From: Morella rubra
Taxonomy: Eukaryota > Streptophyta > Magnoliopsida > Fagales > Myricaceae
Reading direction: 5' to 3'
Length of the DNA stretch: 64,000 bases
Assembly: GCA_003952965.2 (NCBI GenBank)
Contig: CM025854.1
Location: forward strand, 22,147,459-22,211,458
In this document: in pieces, positions 37,374 to 49,496 of the stretch
Layout: every line of letters begins with the position of its first letter
Position numbering within the stretch: position 1 is the stretch's first letter
The notes under the pieces: model-generated
Told to the model about the DNA's origin: nothing
The model's input: only the letters and a program-made list of their open reading frames with translations
Database searches by the model: none
Program-made: the position numbers and the translations under genes

Positions 37374-37662
37374 AGGGTAAAGGTGAGCAAGCGGTAAGAT
37401 ATAAAGGGGAACTGATTGCTGCTTTTACTATTGATTCTCATGCGACTGCTGCGGGAATGCAGAGGAGGATGTAATTTGCTGGAATTTAGCGGACCAGAAA
37501 CTTTGTTGTAATTTAAGTTTGAGGCCCCGCGCATAAAACAGAAGTGGATAAAACCATGCGCAGAGATATATTTATTAAATTGTTTGTATGAAATGAGTAA
37601 ATTATGCAGCCTACAGGATGGAATAAAACATGAAATACTAGAACAAAAGTCTCCTTGCTAGC

Positions 37663-40600
37663 TCACCCTGATTTAAATAATAATGGCTGTAAGGCTATGC
37701 CACCATCCGCACCTGACATTGATGATGTAGAAAGAACATCCCACTGCTCGTGCATTTCAATTCTATCATCTTCAATCACTTCATTGTTTTGCTGATCATT
37801 TGGAGCTTTTCGCAACATTTGAATTCCCTCCAACTCCACTGAGACTTCTTTCATCTTAGGTCGTTTCTTCCCGTTCAAGTTTAAGCATCTGTTTGCGAGG
37901 TTGGCAATTGCAATAATCTCTTGTTTCTCTGCTTCCTTCAAAACTCGCTTATCAAGAATGTCAAACAAGTTGTTCTCTTCCATTGACTGAATAAAATATG
38001 TGGCTAAACTCTTGTCTTGTAGTGTCCTTGATGAAGAGATTGCTTTTTCCCCAGTTAAAAGCTCAGCAAGAACAACGCCAAAACTATAGACATCACTCTT
38101 TTCTGTGAATTGGCTGGATTGAAAATACTCAGGATCTAAATATCCAAAAGTGCCATAAACTAGAGTGGTCAAGTGTGTCTGATCGATAGCAATGGACCTT
38201 GAAGTTCCAAAGTCTGCTATTTTTGCTCTGTACTTATCGTCTAGGAGTATGTTTGTAGATTTGATATCTCGATGGAAAATGGGTGATGAAGCCGCTGAAT
38301 GTAAGTAAAAGAGAGCTCTTGCGACTTCTGTGGCAATTCTTAAGCGCATATCCCATGTCGCTGGAAACTCTCATTCTCGCCATTCAAATATTGGGAAAGA
38401 GTTCCATTGGGAATGAATTCATAAACTAACAAAGGAACTTCTGTCTCCAAACAACAGCCAAGTAGCTTAACGATGTTCCTGTGATTAATTTGAGACAGAA
38501 TGACAACTTCGTTAATGAATTCTTGAAGCTTCCTTCATCAATTAGCTTGGATTTTTTCACTGCAACAATCCTTCCATCTGTTAACATGCCCTTATAAACA
38601 GTGCCTTGTCCTCCTTGACCGAGTACTCTATTCGCATTAAAGTGGTCAGTTGCCTTCTCCAAATCCTTTGAACTAAACAATTTGGTGTGCTCCACAATGC
38701 CTTCACTTGAAGATAATTGTTGTTGCAAAAGTAGTCCACCATTTCGTTTGAAGAACTTCTCCTTAGCCTTAATCATCTGCCTTTTCTTTAGTAGTTTAAA
38801 TGAAAACCATCCACCAATGATCATAAGTAATGCCCCAAGGCTGTGCCAATACCTGCATGCTCGAGTCCATGAAATAGGAAACGATTAGTAATCCTTGCCG
38901 TAGTAAAAAGTATATCAAACATTTCAATTGAGGGAGACATCTCCTTATAAAAGGCTTAATAAACATCTTGTGCGTGAGTTATGTAAATATATTAATTGAA
39001 TAACGTCAGTACGTACTCTAAAGGAGTGAAATAAATGTTAGTGAGGGAACGAAGCTATTAAACAGAGAAGAACTTTGTGGCTTCAAGGACTTCAGTAAAT
39101 ATCTGAAAACTAAGTAAATATATCATACATACTTGAAGCTGCTCTATGCTATCAGCCAATCACAAATGAATTTTCTTTTGGTGTTGTCCATTTTTAAACA
39201 CTTAGACATTAATGTTGATATGTCAGCATATTTTGTCAAGGATTAATGAAGGTGTGGACGGACGTCCCATGTATCGTATTAACACATGGAACCAAATTGT
39301 TGCAATTGAAACCACATAGATCAATTTGTAACAAAGTGAAACTACATGGACCATTTGGATAATTTTTCCCATAATTTAAACAAGATAGATCAGTATAATT
39401 AAGAAAAAGATCTTGGAAAATAAAATATGAAGGACGTCAAAGTCTTCCCGAGTTTTTTCTTTTCAACACGCCAAGCCTTAAAGTGTCCAAAACATACGCG
39501 CAGAACACTAATTAATGTGTATGATATAGGGAAAAGAACAACTATCTACGTTTGTTACTTTCTTGGCATTTTCTCTCTTTAAGTGGTTCCTATTTTTTAG
39601 GTAAGTATGGAAAATGATGCAGATTCCTACAATCCTACTTAGTACTTAGTAATATCATAAATTATCTGCAATTATATATACAAAATGGGTTAATATATAT
39701 AAAGTTGCTTACTCTCTTGACAACATTGATGGTTTCATCAGATCATATATATGGAAAAGTAGGAATACGTACCTATAATGATGTACACAATTGGGTCACG
39801 GAGACACCGGTAATAACCACTAGTATTTTTACAGCGTTTGCTACCACAAGGATTGCGGCCTTCTGCCCGGGCTAATTCGCATTCGTCAATATCTGAAATT
39901 GCAATGACAAACAGATCAGTTGGAAATAGACAGGTTTTCGGATTTCCCCCAGCTGTGCATCTGCATGCACGTCATTAACATGTCATGCAGGGTCCAGTCG
40001 GTAGCTTAATGGAAGAGGCAAATTAAAGATTATGGGCGTAGTTACTTAAATTAAAAGTTCAAGAGGATACGGTAAATGGTAACAACTAGAAGAGGCTAGA
40101 TATGTATGATGTAAAAAACAAAAAAAAAATTAAAAAAAAGTAAAATTGAGACTTCGTAAAATAAGTACATCGATGAGTGCTGTGAATGATTAGTTTAATG
40201 ATTCATTCACATAGCTTGTACTCCACTTTTGTCCAAGCTTCCATGCATTAACCAGTTTCTTTTTTCTTTTTTCTTTTTTGTGGGCAAGTGATATAACTAG
40301 AAAGAATGGAGAGACACAAATAATAAAGTCAAAACTTTGAATCAGAAAATATAACTAGATGGAATTAATGAAGCTGGGATCGAGAAGTTTACCTTGACAT
40401 CCTCCAGGGAGAAAGGGATTTCCTTCATACCCGCTTACGCAATAACAGTAGTAGTAGGAAGAGTTACTAGAAGTATAACGACTGTAACAACTAAAGCCCG
40501 GTCCCACGGCGCCCCAGTTGTGCTACCTGTGGGATATAGTGAATCGCGTACGGTTCGATTGATTCCCCATTCCAATACCACTGGAACGTAGGAAGGGTGA

Positions 40601-41306
40601 AGTAGTGGGTTTGACATTGTGAAATTGTTCTGGGAGAACCAAAATCGGTCCACCAAGAATGCGGACTTGCATCCGCCGCTGTTATCCTGGGGTTTTGCTG
40701 GCCTTATGATCGTGTTGAATCGAACGAGACCAGAAGGGATTGCGTTTAAGTCGCAGTAGCAGTTATCACTGCGGTTGCAACTGCTTGAATTTGTCGATGT
40801 AGTACTGTTCGTACAATGAATAGGGTCGTTAGTGCACCCTCCATATGAGACTCTCCCATCGACGGACGTCATTAAGGCTAAGTTGTTGCAACCCATTGCA
40901 ACGAAGCTGTTGTTGATGTCGGAGAAGAGAAAAGGACTTCCTTCTAAACTCGCTGACGCATTATAACTAGGACTAGTGCCACAAGTTCGAAGGATCGGAA
41001 AATTTACGCGAACTGTGCTTGCTTCTGAGTAAGGACTAGAGTCTTCTATTTGAATCTCCAGCACCTCCAGGCGAGGGATCAGTCTCCTCAAGTAAGGTCT
41101 GGCAGTGGCAGGGTCCGAAGAGTTTCCTTCACCATCACAAACTATCTCAAACCAATCATCAAGGTAGCAACCAGCTCCTATTCCAAAAGGGTATGTAATG
41201 TTGACATTCCCACAGTACTGTGCTTGACACTTGCTGTTTATTACATCCGCTGCTCCTGCTAATGAACAAATAACAAAATGATCGGAAACACCAATCTCAC
41301 TGCCAT
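37663..41306 (-). pseudogene. WAKL copy E: receptor kinase-like, full length with single-base shifts
   Basis: Exon 1 41306-40393 (leader, [20 protein letters not shown] ectodomain, [28 protein letters not shown]), exon 2 39892-39773 ([23 protein letters not shown]), exon 3 38852-37663 (membrane helix, kinase). All kinase landmarks are present: [48 protein letters not shown] and the C-lobe to FKSG. Compared with sister copy H it has five single-base losses, near 41269, 40497, 38841, 38530 and 38371, each shifting the frame. Every domain is otherwise conserved, so this is either a young pseudogene or a real gene damaged by assembly errors. Confidence 0.8.
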
Positions 41307-41365
41307 CTCTCTCTCTCTTTCTCTCTCTTTCTTCTTTGCTAAGTAGCGAAGCCCAGGCCTCAGGT

Positions 41366-41372
41366 CTTTATA
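41366..41372 (-). promoter_or_regulatory. TATA box candidate for WAKL copy E
   Basis: TATAAAG on the minus strand about 60 bases before the ATG. The same motif and flanks occur upstream of copy H. A CT-rich (GA on the sense strand) leader lies between it and the ATG. Confidence 0.5.
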
Positions 41373-42060
41373 ATGATAATGAGATTCTCATGCTCCAGGT
41401 ATTTCCGTGGAAGTTGCCTAGAATGCCAAAACGTGATCCGTCGTCTAGTCTGGACCGGTGATTATGTGACGATGATATGTTGACGAACTCACAATTGTCA
41501 CTGGAAATCACTTCAATGTCACTATAATTTCAATTGCGAATTTGTCAAAGTAGAATGAGAGGAGAAGTATATTCTACACCCGACTGCAAGTATATGTAAA
41601 GATTTGTCGTTTTGTTTGGTTCTAGGCCTTAAGAATTATATTGTTGGTCTGATCTCGAATGAGTGGTAGTCAGGTTTAACCCTGGTCGTAGTCCTAATCT
41701 TATATGCCTTCAAAGTGGATGGACGACAAATTCCTTCACGAAAGCGTGGGAATTTACGTGATTCAACTCTGAATCAGTGAATCTATCGATTTACTCCTCT
41801 AATACCGCCAATGCCAAGTAGAAGCCGCATGCTTGAATCTTTTTTTCACGGTACTTTCAGACCCCAATGGAAAATTCCGACATGGGCATGTTACTCGACC
41901 AGGAGGTGTGTCCCAACCTTTATGGACTCAACCAAGACTCCTTACTCAGCCCACTTCTTTAAATACAATGTCACCAAAACTGAACAATTCAATTTCCTGT
42001 ATCAAATTCTATGTTTGGTTCAAGTACTATCTCGTTCGAATATAGAAGTTAAATAATTCC
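41373..42060. other. Upstream region of WAKL copy E
   Basis: Promoter and spacer DNA. The stretch near 41480-41620 resembles 19258-19340 and 42376-42460, linking the segments left of copies C and F to receptor upstream DNA. No gene is seen. Confidence 0.5.
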
Positions 42061-43720
42061 TTAACCTTTACCACTCACGTTTTTCACATAAAGATGCAGT
42101 TTCCACTTTTTTTTTTCGAAGAACATTCATTATTAATTTGAAAAGTAAAAAATAATAGCGTCGGGTGCACGTTCGGTGGATAATGAAATATATGTTTTCT
42201 TGCAGCAAATTCCACGCGTAAACATGGAAATTCGGGCAAACTCCTGGTCTTAATCCTGCAATTCCAAAGAAAGAGAGATTGCTATACTTTCGTTTTCCAG
42301 TCCGTGTTAAGATTTCGAAGAACAAGGACTGATAAAACAGCAGTGGATCTCTTCGGCCGGGACCCACATTTGTCACGGGAAAATCACTTCAATGTCACTA
42401 TAAATTCAATAGCGAATTTGTCGTGAGAGGAGAAGTGTAATCTAAACCCGGCCACGTTTGCTAAGGTTTGTCGTTTTGTTTGGTTCTATCTCGAAAGATT
42501 GGTAGTCAGGTTCAACTGCAGTCCTAATCCTAATCTTGTATGCCTTCAAAGTGGATGGACGGATTTCTTGCAGAAAATTCCTTCACGCAAGTGTGGAAAT
42601 TTACGTGGATCAAGTATCAATCTGTTTTTAATCCATTAATACCAAATTGAAGCAGCGTATTTGAATTTTTTTTCTCAAGTGGATCGTCTCAGGAAAAGTC
42701 TATCCTACAACGGACAACGGTATGTTCCGGCCCAGGATGTGTGGGCCAGCTTTCAAGTACTCGTCACTCAGCCGCTGAATTGACTCATTGATAACGGCGT
42801 GTTCTGAGCCCAGGATATGTGGCCCAATTTTTATGTACTCAACCAAAGACTCCTTACTGGGCCCAATTCTAAAAACAAATGCAACCCACATGTATATTGA
42901 AGGCCCATTTGCCACAGAAAACTAATGTCCACTCGCAGGGGAGCATCCCGCTCAAAGAACAAGTGGTGGTTCATCCATGGCATTTAGAGGGCTATGGCGG
43001 CGGCGGCGGCTATGGATTTGCTAAACTTTGAGCTCTTTCCTGTACGTTTCTCTTTCTGCTTTTTGGTTTTTATGTTCGTTCTTGTCTGGTTCAATTCTGG
43101 GTTATGTAGTTTTTATTTCTTCTTGCTGAAGGTCCTTTTGAACCAGAGTAGTAATGAAGGTAGATTTGCAATTTAGCAGGATACGTTGACTATCGTTTTG
43201 TCTTTGAAGAAGTTTAGAGTAGTATGTTTCATATATGGGTTCTTGCAAATTTGCAACGGCGGACTCAAATTAAATACATGTACGTTAAGGCTGATTCCAT
43301 TGTTCGTAAACAAATTATTATGACTTTATCATTGTTTTTTTGTCTTTCAAATCCTGCTGAGAGTTGAATGAGAAGTCGTTATAGTTGCTGTTGTGCTGAC
43401 TTAGTTTTCTCCGTGCAATTGCAGGATATTGAATTGCCTGACATCAAAAAGTGTGCCTAAGGAAGAAACCTTAGTGAGGGAGAGTGCAAAGTTGCGAAAT
43501 TTTGGAAGGCCTCTGCTTATTATCTCGAGGACACCGTTTCCAAAAGTGAGGTTATTCAATATCCTTTCTTTGTATTTTGTTTGGTTAGTAATCAAATAAC
43601 GGAAGGGATAAAATCGCTCAAGTTAGTTGGGATTATGGGAAAAGGGCCCTGTATTGACCCAAATAGACTGTCAAAATCCCAGTCACATGCATTTTTTTTT
43701 TTTTTTTTTCTAAATTTAGT
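42061..43720. repeat. Duplicated segment, right copy (pair with 18880-20280)
   Basis: Near-identical partner of the segment left of copy C. A plus-strand ATG at 42994 starts a (GCG)n-coded Ala run (MAAAAAMDLLNFELFP) followed by a donor-like GTACGT. An acceptor at about 43423 opens a frame with SVPKEETLVRESAKLRNFGR. This may be a two-exon fragment of an unidentified gene. The left copy lacks the first part and carries extra bases in the second. I do not assign a function. Confidence 0.45.
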
Positions 43721-45019
43721 CTCATGCATATGCTTTGAGCGGATAAAGTTCTTTGTAGCCTGGGGATCTAGGACAATGTATGGTGGGGAAATTTTAGTTC
43801 TTTTCATTAGAAGGATTAGTAGGCAGTTCATTAGTGCCATATAGAATTCATCAAACAGGGTCCTTGATCTGCACTTCAAGAAATAACACATGATCCAAGT
43901 GAAAATTCGTGTAACAGGCTATTCATATGTAAATTTTTATTTTTTTCCCATAATTTATAAGAGCTGCATCTGAACGTTTAGATTTGTCTGGGTTGTATCA
44001 AAATTACGCTTGGTCAAAGGAATTTAAGAAATTCAGACTTGTCTTGCCTAAGATAGGGAAGAATAGAAGGGTGTTTTGGCCCTAGGAAAGTGTGGAGAGC
44101 TTTGAACAAACTGAAAACCATCCATATTTCTTTTGCTTTTCTGTGTCATTTCAATGAGGGATGGATGTTGGCCAGCAATCAGTTGATTTTCTTGCTATAA
44201 CGGTAGATATGGTCGCTGTTGAATCTCAGAGATGGCTCCTAGATTCTTTTGAAGTTGACTTTATGTCGTCTGTATTCTCAATGAATCTCAGTGCTAGTTG
44301 TTGCACTTGGAAAAAAAGTTGGCTTCCGCTTGGGGCACTTCACATAAGAACTTTACATCCCACATGCGCATGATTTCTGTCACTCTTCAAACTATGAGTT
44401 GTGGAGGATTTTAATTTTGCTCTATTCTGTCAGATTTTAGAAGTAAAAGTTATAACTACCTTTAGATTCCTACTAGATTACTGATTACACGATTGTGATT
44501 TTTTTCACCTTTTGAATTTCTGGTGTCAGATAACCAAAGCACAGATATAGAGAGATACTCAGACAGGAGTAAACCAAAGACTACAATAACCTGTGATTCT
44601 CTTTCAAAAATTTTAGAGCTTAAGAAGTTTCCTCAAGAACTGATTGGAGGTCTGTGGTCTGAGCATTTTCATTAAAAAGGAGCATTTCATGAAGCCTTGA
44701 CAGACTTTTCTGTTACAAATGAAATTTCCAGGTTCCAGAGGGCAACAGCCAAGTCGAAAAAAAGTGAGATGGAATCCAGAGTCAGGTTTGACGAGATAGA
44801 ATGCCTTCTTTCATTTCATTCACTTTGGTGGCATGTAGGGAGCTATTTTGATGCATTTAACAGATGCCTTCTTGTTAGTTAGCAGTAATTGATCATTAGG
44901 CATACTCATCATACTATTGGCACTGTAGAAATCCGAGTAGTAAGCACAATACTTCCAGGCTAAGTGGAGGATCCCTTTTTTGCATATATGGTTGGTTTTG
45001 AAAGAGTAAGAGGACATAC
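43721..45019. repeat. Duplicated segment replacing the kinase exon of copy F
   Basis: Near-identical to 21015-22393 beside copy C, without the Copia insertion. The border with A-type intron 2 at ATCCGAGTAG (about 44930-44940) is the same as in C, but about 80 bases of the intron are then deleted between two TAG motifs. No recognised gene. Confidence 0.6.
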
Positions 45020-46861
45020 CGTCAATGATGAGCTTCATGGCCTTGGAGGGGCCCTCATGTGTGTACGGAATCATGTGACAAGCGTAAGACCCATTGGTAT
45101 TTTCACAACTGTGATTGGCATAATTGCTGGATACATTCTCTTTTGGCCAATTCTTCAAACAAGGGTTCCCATCTGGAGCTTCACATTCGTTGATATCTGG
45201 ACGTTGCAATGGCAGAATAAAGTTAAGTGTATTAACAATCCAATTAGGAATACTCAGAGACAGAGACATTGACATTCTTCCTACAGAAACAGCCATTTTC
45301 TTGTCTCTATTCGGGCACGCTTGGACTGTACCCTGACTCCCAGCTTTGCATCTGCTCACCAGTCAGTCACATGTGCATGCACGTATACAGATACACACGT
45401 ACAGGCCCACTGCTCTTCAGCACTGTCCTAAGCCATATATTAGGCATAAAGATTTAGCGGTGGCCTAACCCCCGTTAGCAGTTAGCTAGACTTTTGCTTG
45501 TGTCATAAAATGAATTTGGATTTATCTAAGCTAAATAGATATCGGATGCTCATTAGCTAGCATCGGGCGTCCACTCTTTGGCAGACATTGAGCACCCTTT
45601 GAGGTTTTGAACCCCACTAATGACTAATCTTTCAACTTGTCCACTCCAGTACAGTCAAAGTGATAAAACAGTAATAAAAACGTCTATGCAAATCAAATCA
45701 ATTCACAAAACTCATTTGACTTAGTTTAAGGCACTTGATAATTGGCATAAGAAAGAAAAAAAAACACAAAACCCAAAAATAAAAGAAAGACAAATAAATA
45801 AAGTAGAAAAGCTTGCAGTTGATTGTTCATATTGAAGTAGGAGGAAAGAAGGGGGAAGGAGGAGGAGCTGGTGGACAGTGAGCTAGTCGACCCGAGGATC
45901 GGTGGCTTGCGGTGAATAAAGGATGTGCTCCTATGGGAGACTCTACGCGTGAGGTTAGTAGTAAAAAAACGCAAACAATTAATTCAAAAAATTAATCAAA
46001 AAATTACTAATTTACTACCAAACTAGAAGAAATAGAGTACTAATAGACTACGATCGAGAAAGTGTACCTTGACATCCTCCAGGAAGATAAGGATTTCCCT
46101 CATAGCCGGATTTGCAAGAACATGAAAAACTCAAGTTCTGGTTACTCTCCGAAGGAGAATGGACAGAACAATTATAGGTTTGCGACGTATCACTTGAGAT
46201 CGAGTTATAGCGTACTGGATGTAGTGAATGGAATGATGTATTGCGAATACCCCATTCCAATACAACTGGAACGGAGGACAAGTTTGGCACCGCGTTATTG
46301 GTCTCGAACCACTCTTGTTCTAAGAATGCGTACCTGCATTCCTGGCTGGTATCGTTGTGGATGAATTGGTCTAGATCTGTAGTGAATGCATTGAGATCTG
46401 AAGGGATTGCGATTTGACAGCAGTTAAAGCCATTGCAACTGCTCGCGTTGAAGATCACTATTGATCCACTTTGCTCACAACGAGAACTGCACCCACCATA
46501 TGTAACCGTGCTATCCAGGGACTTAATTGAGGCATAGTTGTTGCAACCCATCACAGTGAATCTGTTTTAGTACAAGTACAAGCTGTGGGATATTTGACAC
46601 GAACTGTGCCGTCTAATTGAATCTCCAGCACCTCCAGGTCGAAGCTCCTCGAGAAAGGTCTGGAGAGCCCATAGAGCCATTGCAAACTATTGCAAACCAA
46701 TCGTCGACGTAGCAACCGGCTGATCCTATCCCAAAAGGGAATGGAACGCTCACATTGCCACAGCGATCTTGACACGAACTCTTAGCTAAACTTGCTGCTT
46801 GTGCAAATACAATAACCGACCACAACACCAAAATGATCCGAAACACCATGTGCACTCCCAT
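45020..46861 (-). pseudogene. WAKL copy F: kinase-less ectodomain copy
   Basis: Exon 1 46861-46068: leader MGVHMVFRIILVLWSVIVFA, SCQDRCGNVSVPFPFGIG and the conserved cysteine ectodomain to GGCQG. Exon 2 45196-45020: intact EGF exon DINECEAPDGNPC ... NTNGSYACHMIPYT. No kinase exon follows. Two frame-breaking lesions occur in exon 1: GGG contracted to GG near 46662, and a deletion of about 64 bases near 46568 between two T-runs (CTGTTTTT and CGTTTTT in copy C). If exon 2 were read through its donor it would end after MPPK near 44820. Without the lesions it could encode a secreted ectodomain, but as written it cannot. Confidence 0.83.
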
Positions 46862-46968
46862 CTCTCTTCCTTTCTTCGATTATGATGAGCACGAGCGAGG
46901 CTAGCTGACGGCTTCTACGATGAGATTCTTGATCTTCAAGGTAGCGTTTGAGCTTGCAGGCCAGCTAC

Positions 46969-46979
46969 ATCTTTATATA
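46969..46979 (-). promoter_or_regulatory. TATA box candidate for WAKL copy F
   Basis: A TATATAAAG motif on the minus strand about 110 bases before the ATG, in the homologous place to that of copy A. Confidence 0.4.
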
Positions 46980-47139
46980 TATATGGTGAAATGGCTAGGT
47001 ACAACCCGTCGTCGATCGAGAGTGCTTAAAGGCTTCTTCTTCTTTTTTTTTTAAAAAAAAGGCTTACTAAAGCTTAAATGTAACGTTGTTATCCGCCAAT
47101 AATTATGCAAATGCAAAAGTTGTTGCGTATCTAAACTAT

Positions 47140-47322
47140 GGGGGTATTTGTTTGCCAAAATTTCGAAGAATATTCTTAAAATTTTGGGAATCTTTATTTT
47201 ATTGAGATTTATTAGGGTTTGTGAAAGGTGAAGTATGTATGTGTAAAAGTTAAAAATTTTGGAGTATGTTTGTTTTGTTGGAAATTTTCATGTCTCAAAA
47301 TATTGGGGAAACAAACGCCCCC
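47140..47322. mobile_element. hAT-like MITE
   Basis: A 183-base insertion starting GGGGGTATTTGTTTGCC and ending GGAAACAAACGCCCCC, so the ends are imperfect inverted repeats. The A unit reads across the site (AACTATGAGTCATTGG near 10508). Flanks AAACTAT and TATATAT suggest a decayed 8-base duplication. No coding capacity. Confidence 0.7.
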
Positions 47323-48123
47323 TATATATGAGTCATTTGGTGACCTCTAAGGAGAACGGTAGCCAAGTCAGCTTTCATCGTCATGCTAACTATCATCAGC
47401 CAAGAATAATCATGTTTTGCATCGGGGATTTAGCGGATGACGATCGAAGTTATTTTCCGTCTAATTCGTAAATATATAAATCATCAGCCAATATTAGTTG
47501 TGTGGTTACCTCATCAAAAATAAGCTTATTGGCCGGTGACTACTGACATGGATGGTTTTCAAATAACCTTTCATAGTCACACTTTGTTGTACATTCTTTT
47601 ATGTAAGAGATAAATATATTTTTTCACTCATCAATTATAGGGGTTTGACACGTTATACAATAAACGATTTAGTTTTGGTATATTACACTATTCAACTACT
47701 AATCTTATATACTTCGTATCATTTTTTACGTAGTTTCTAAATCAAATAATTATAGCAAAATTAAGTTTTTTTTATGCTTAAAATGATGACAATGCCTCCA
47801 GTGACTTAATGAACTGGCAATAATAGTCCTTTACAAAAATGAAATATATATATATACACGAAGTGGGTAAAGAACAGTATCATCATTTCTATCCAATTTG
47901 ACTGAAAGTGAAAAGTGTATAAATTTTTGGTAATTAAAGAGCACAATGTGTTAAAATGAATAGTTTAGAGTGTAATATGTATGTCAGACCCTGATATATA
48001 GTTGATGGATGTAAAGTGTATTTATCAATTTATGTAATTTTTTCCGTTATTTTGGCTCTGTTCTTTGCAAGTTCAATGTTATTAAGGTCCTCTAGATTGT
48101 AGAGCAGCATGATTTGTCTCCCT
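47323..48123. other. Spacer of the F-G unit
   Basis: AT-rich DNA homologous to the A-B spacer at 10515-11066 and 12994-13150. It reads through the CACTA element I target near 47878 and so provides its empty site. No gene is seen. Confidence 0.55.
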
Positions 48124-48403
48124 TGTTAGAGAATATAGTTTAAATAATAAAATCTTCCTCTTCCTATTAGCTTAAGCTTTTGGGATGAGTGTTAGATTCT
48201 CATGGTATCAGAGCCAAGGTCCTGAGTTCGAGAGACCTGACTCCGCACTCTACCTTAATTTCAATTAAATATTGCACGTGTTGGGCTCCCAATTAAAGGA
48301 GAGTCCGACCCACACGTGAGGAGGAGTGTTAGAGAATATGGCTTAAATAATAAAATATTTCTTTTCTTATTAACTTAAGGTTTTAGAATGAGTGATAAAT
48401 TCA
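48124..48403 (+). mobile_element. TRIM (miniature LTR retrotransposon)
   Basis: Two similar repeats of 77-79 bases, both starting TGTTAGAGAATAT (48124-48202 and 48327-48403), bracket a short core. The core opens with TGGTATCAGAGCC, a primer binding site complementary to initiator tRNA-Met, directly after the first repeat, and a GAGGAGGAG polypurine tract precedes the second. No coding region. TCCCT lies at the left flank and, offset by two bases, at the right, suggesting a target duplication. Confidence 0.85.
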
Positions 48404-49496
48404 CGTCCCTGTGCAAATTGGTTGCGTACCCTGCAAGATTTTTTCTATTAGATGCACGTATAGCGGGGAGCCTCATTGGAGCAGCATACGTCATGAGCGG
48501 AGAAATCATGTAGCACCCAATTTTCTTAAAAAAGTTGTAGTATTCTCGCGCCGTACACTTAGGGTCTAATTAATAAATAAATATATAACTAAATAAATAT
48601 TATTGGTAAAATATAACCATTAGCTCATATTAGCATGTCCTGAAAATAAAATTTTATTCGGTTTATTTTTTTCCATAACCCGAACTGATTAATTTTCTGA
48701 AGAAACAAGATACGAATCTGTTTTGATTACATATAATATATAATAAAATGGAGTACTGGCCTTTTTGGGGGCAAATGGGATGGAATAGGCATTTCAAATT
48801 TTTTATGACCTTTCAGTAATGAAGTCTCATGATCAGTTAGAGCCATATTTTTTAATTTTAGTATATGTTTAAGATATATTGTAACGATTAAATCCTTAAA
48901 ACTAATAGATCATAAAAGAATAACACGTAATGTGCATATATATCAAGTCATTTATAAACGCTCGTTTCGATCACTGCAATTTTATTTCAGATTCTTACAT
49001 TAAAGAATCAGATGACATTTTTTTAATGGTTTTCAGATAATTTTGCAATACTCACTCGTATCAAATTAGGTTAAATAAAAGTATATATCTTGAATTTATT
49101 ACGTCATCCTTCGTGACAAACATCTTCATATTAATTTGGCAATGACATATATATAATATATTATAAAGCTTCTAGAAATTTAAACAAAGCAATTTCTTTA
49201 ATAGTCTGGTTGATTTTGATATTCCCGCTAGTAGTATATTGCGCGCAGCCGTATATTGAATTTCGAAAGAGATATCGACGTAATATATATATGAGAGATG
49301 ATCTGCAGGGCCGATATTGGGTATATAATAATCAGAGTTCTATTTTGATCCCTAGAAAACGACAAGCTGTCATGATATACTTCCATTAGACGACAGACAA
49401 AGTAAAGCCATCCTGTTCAGAAAGGATTTTATGAATTAACTATTAATTTTCAAACGCAACGGGAATAGAGAATTGCATAGCTAGATATCACACCGA
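48404..49496. other. Spacer downstream of WAKL copy G
   Basis: Homologous to 13170-13850 and 25290-25725, except for about 440 AT-rich bases at roughly 48928-49365 found only here. That private stretch joins CACGTAA to TGTCATGATATAC, where B and D read through. I see no terminal repeats that would identify it. Confidence 0.45.

Noticed and set aside
39995..40078. tRNA-like string (TAGCTTAATGGAAGAG with a GTTCAAGAG downstream), repeated near 58206
   Set aside because: No acceptor stem or anticodon loop can be folded by eye, and the copy is just duplicated intron DNA of E and H.
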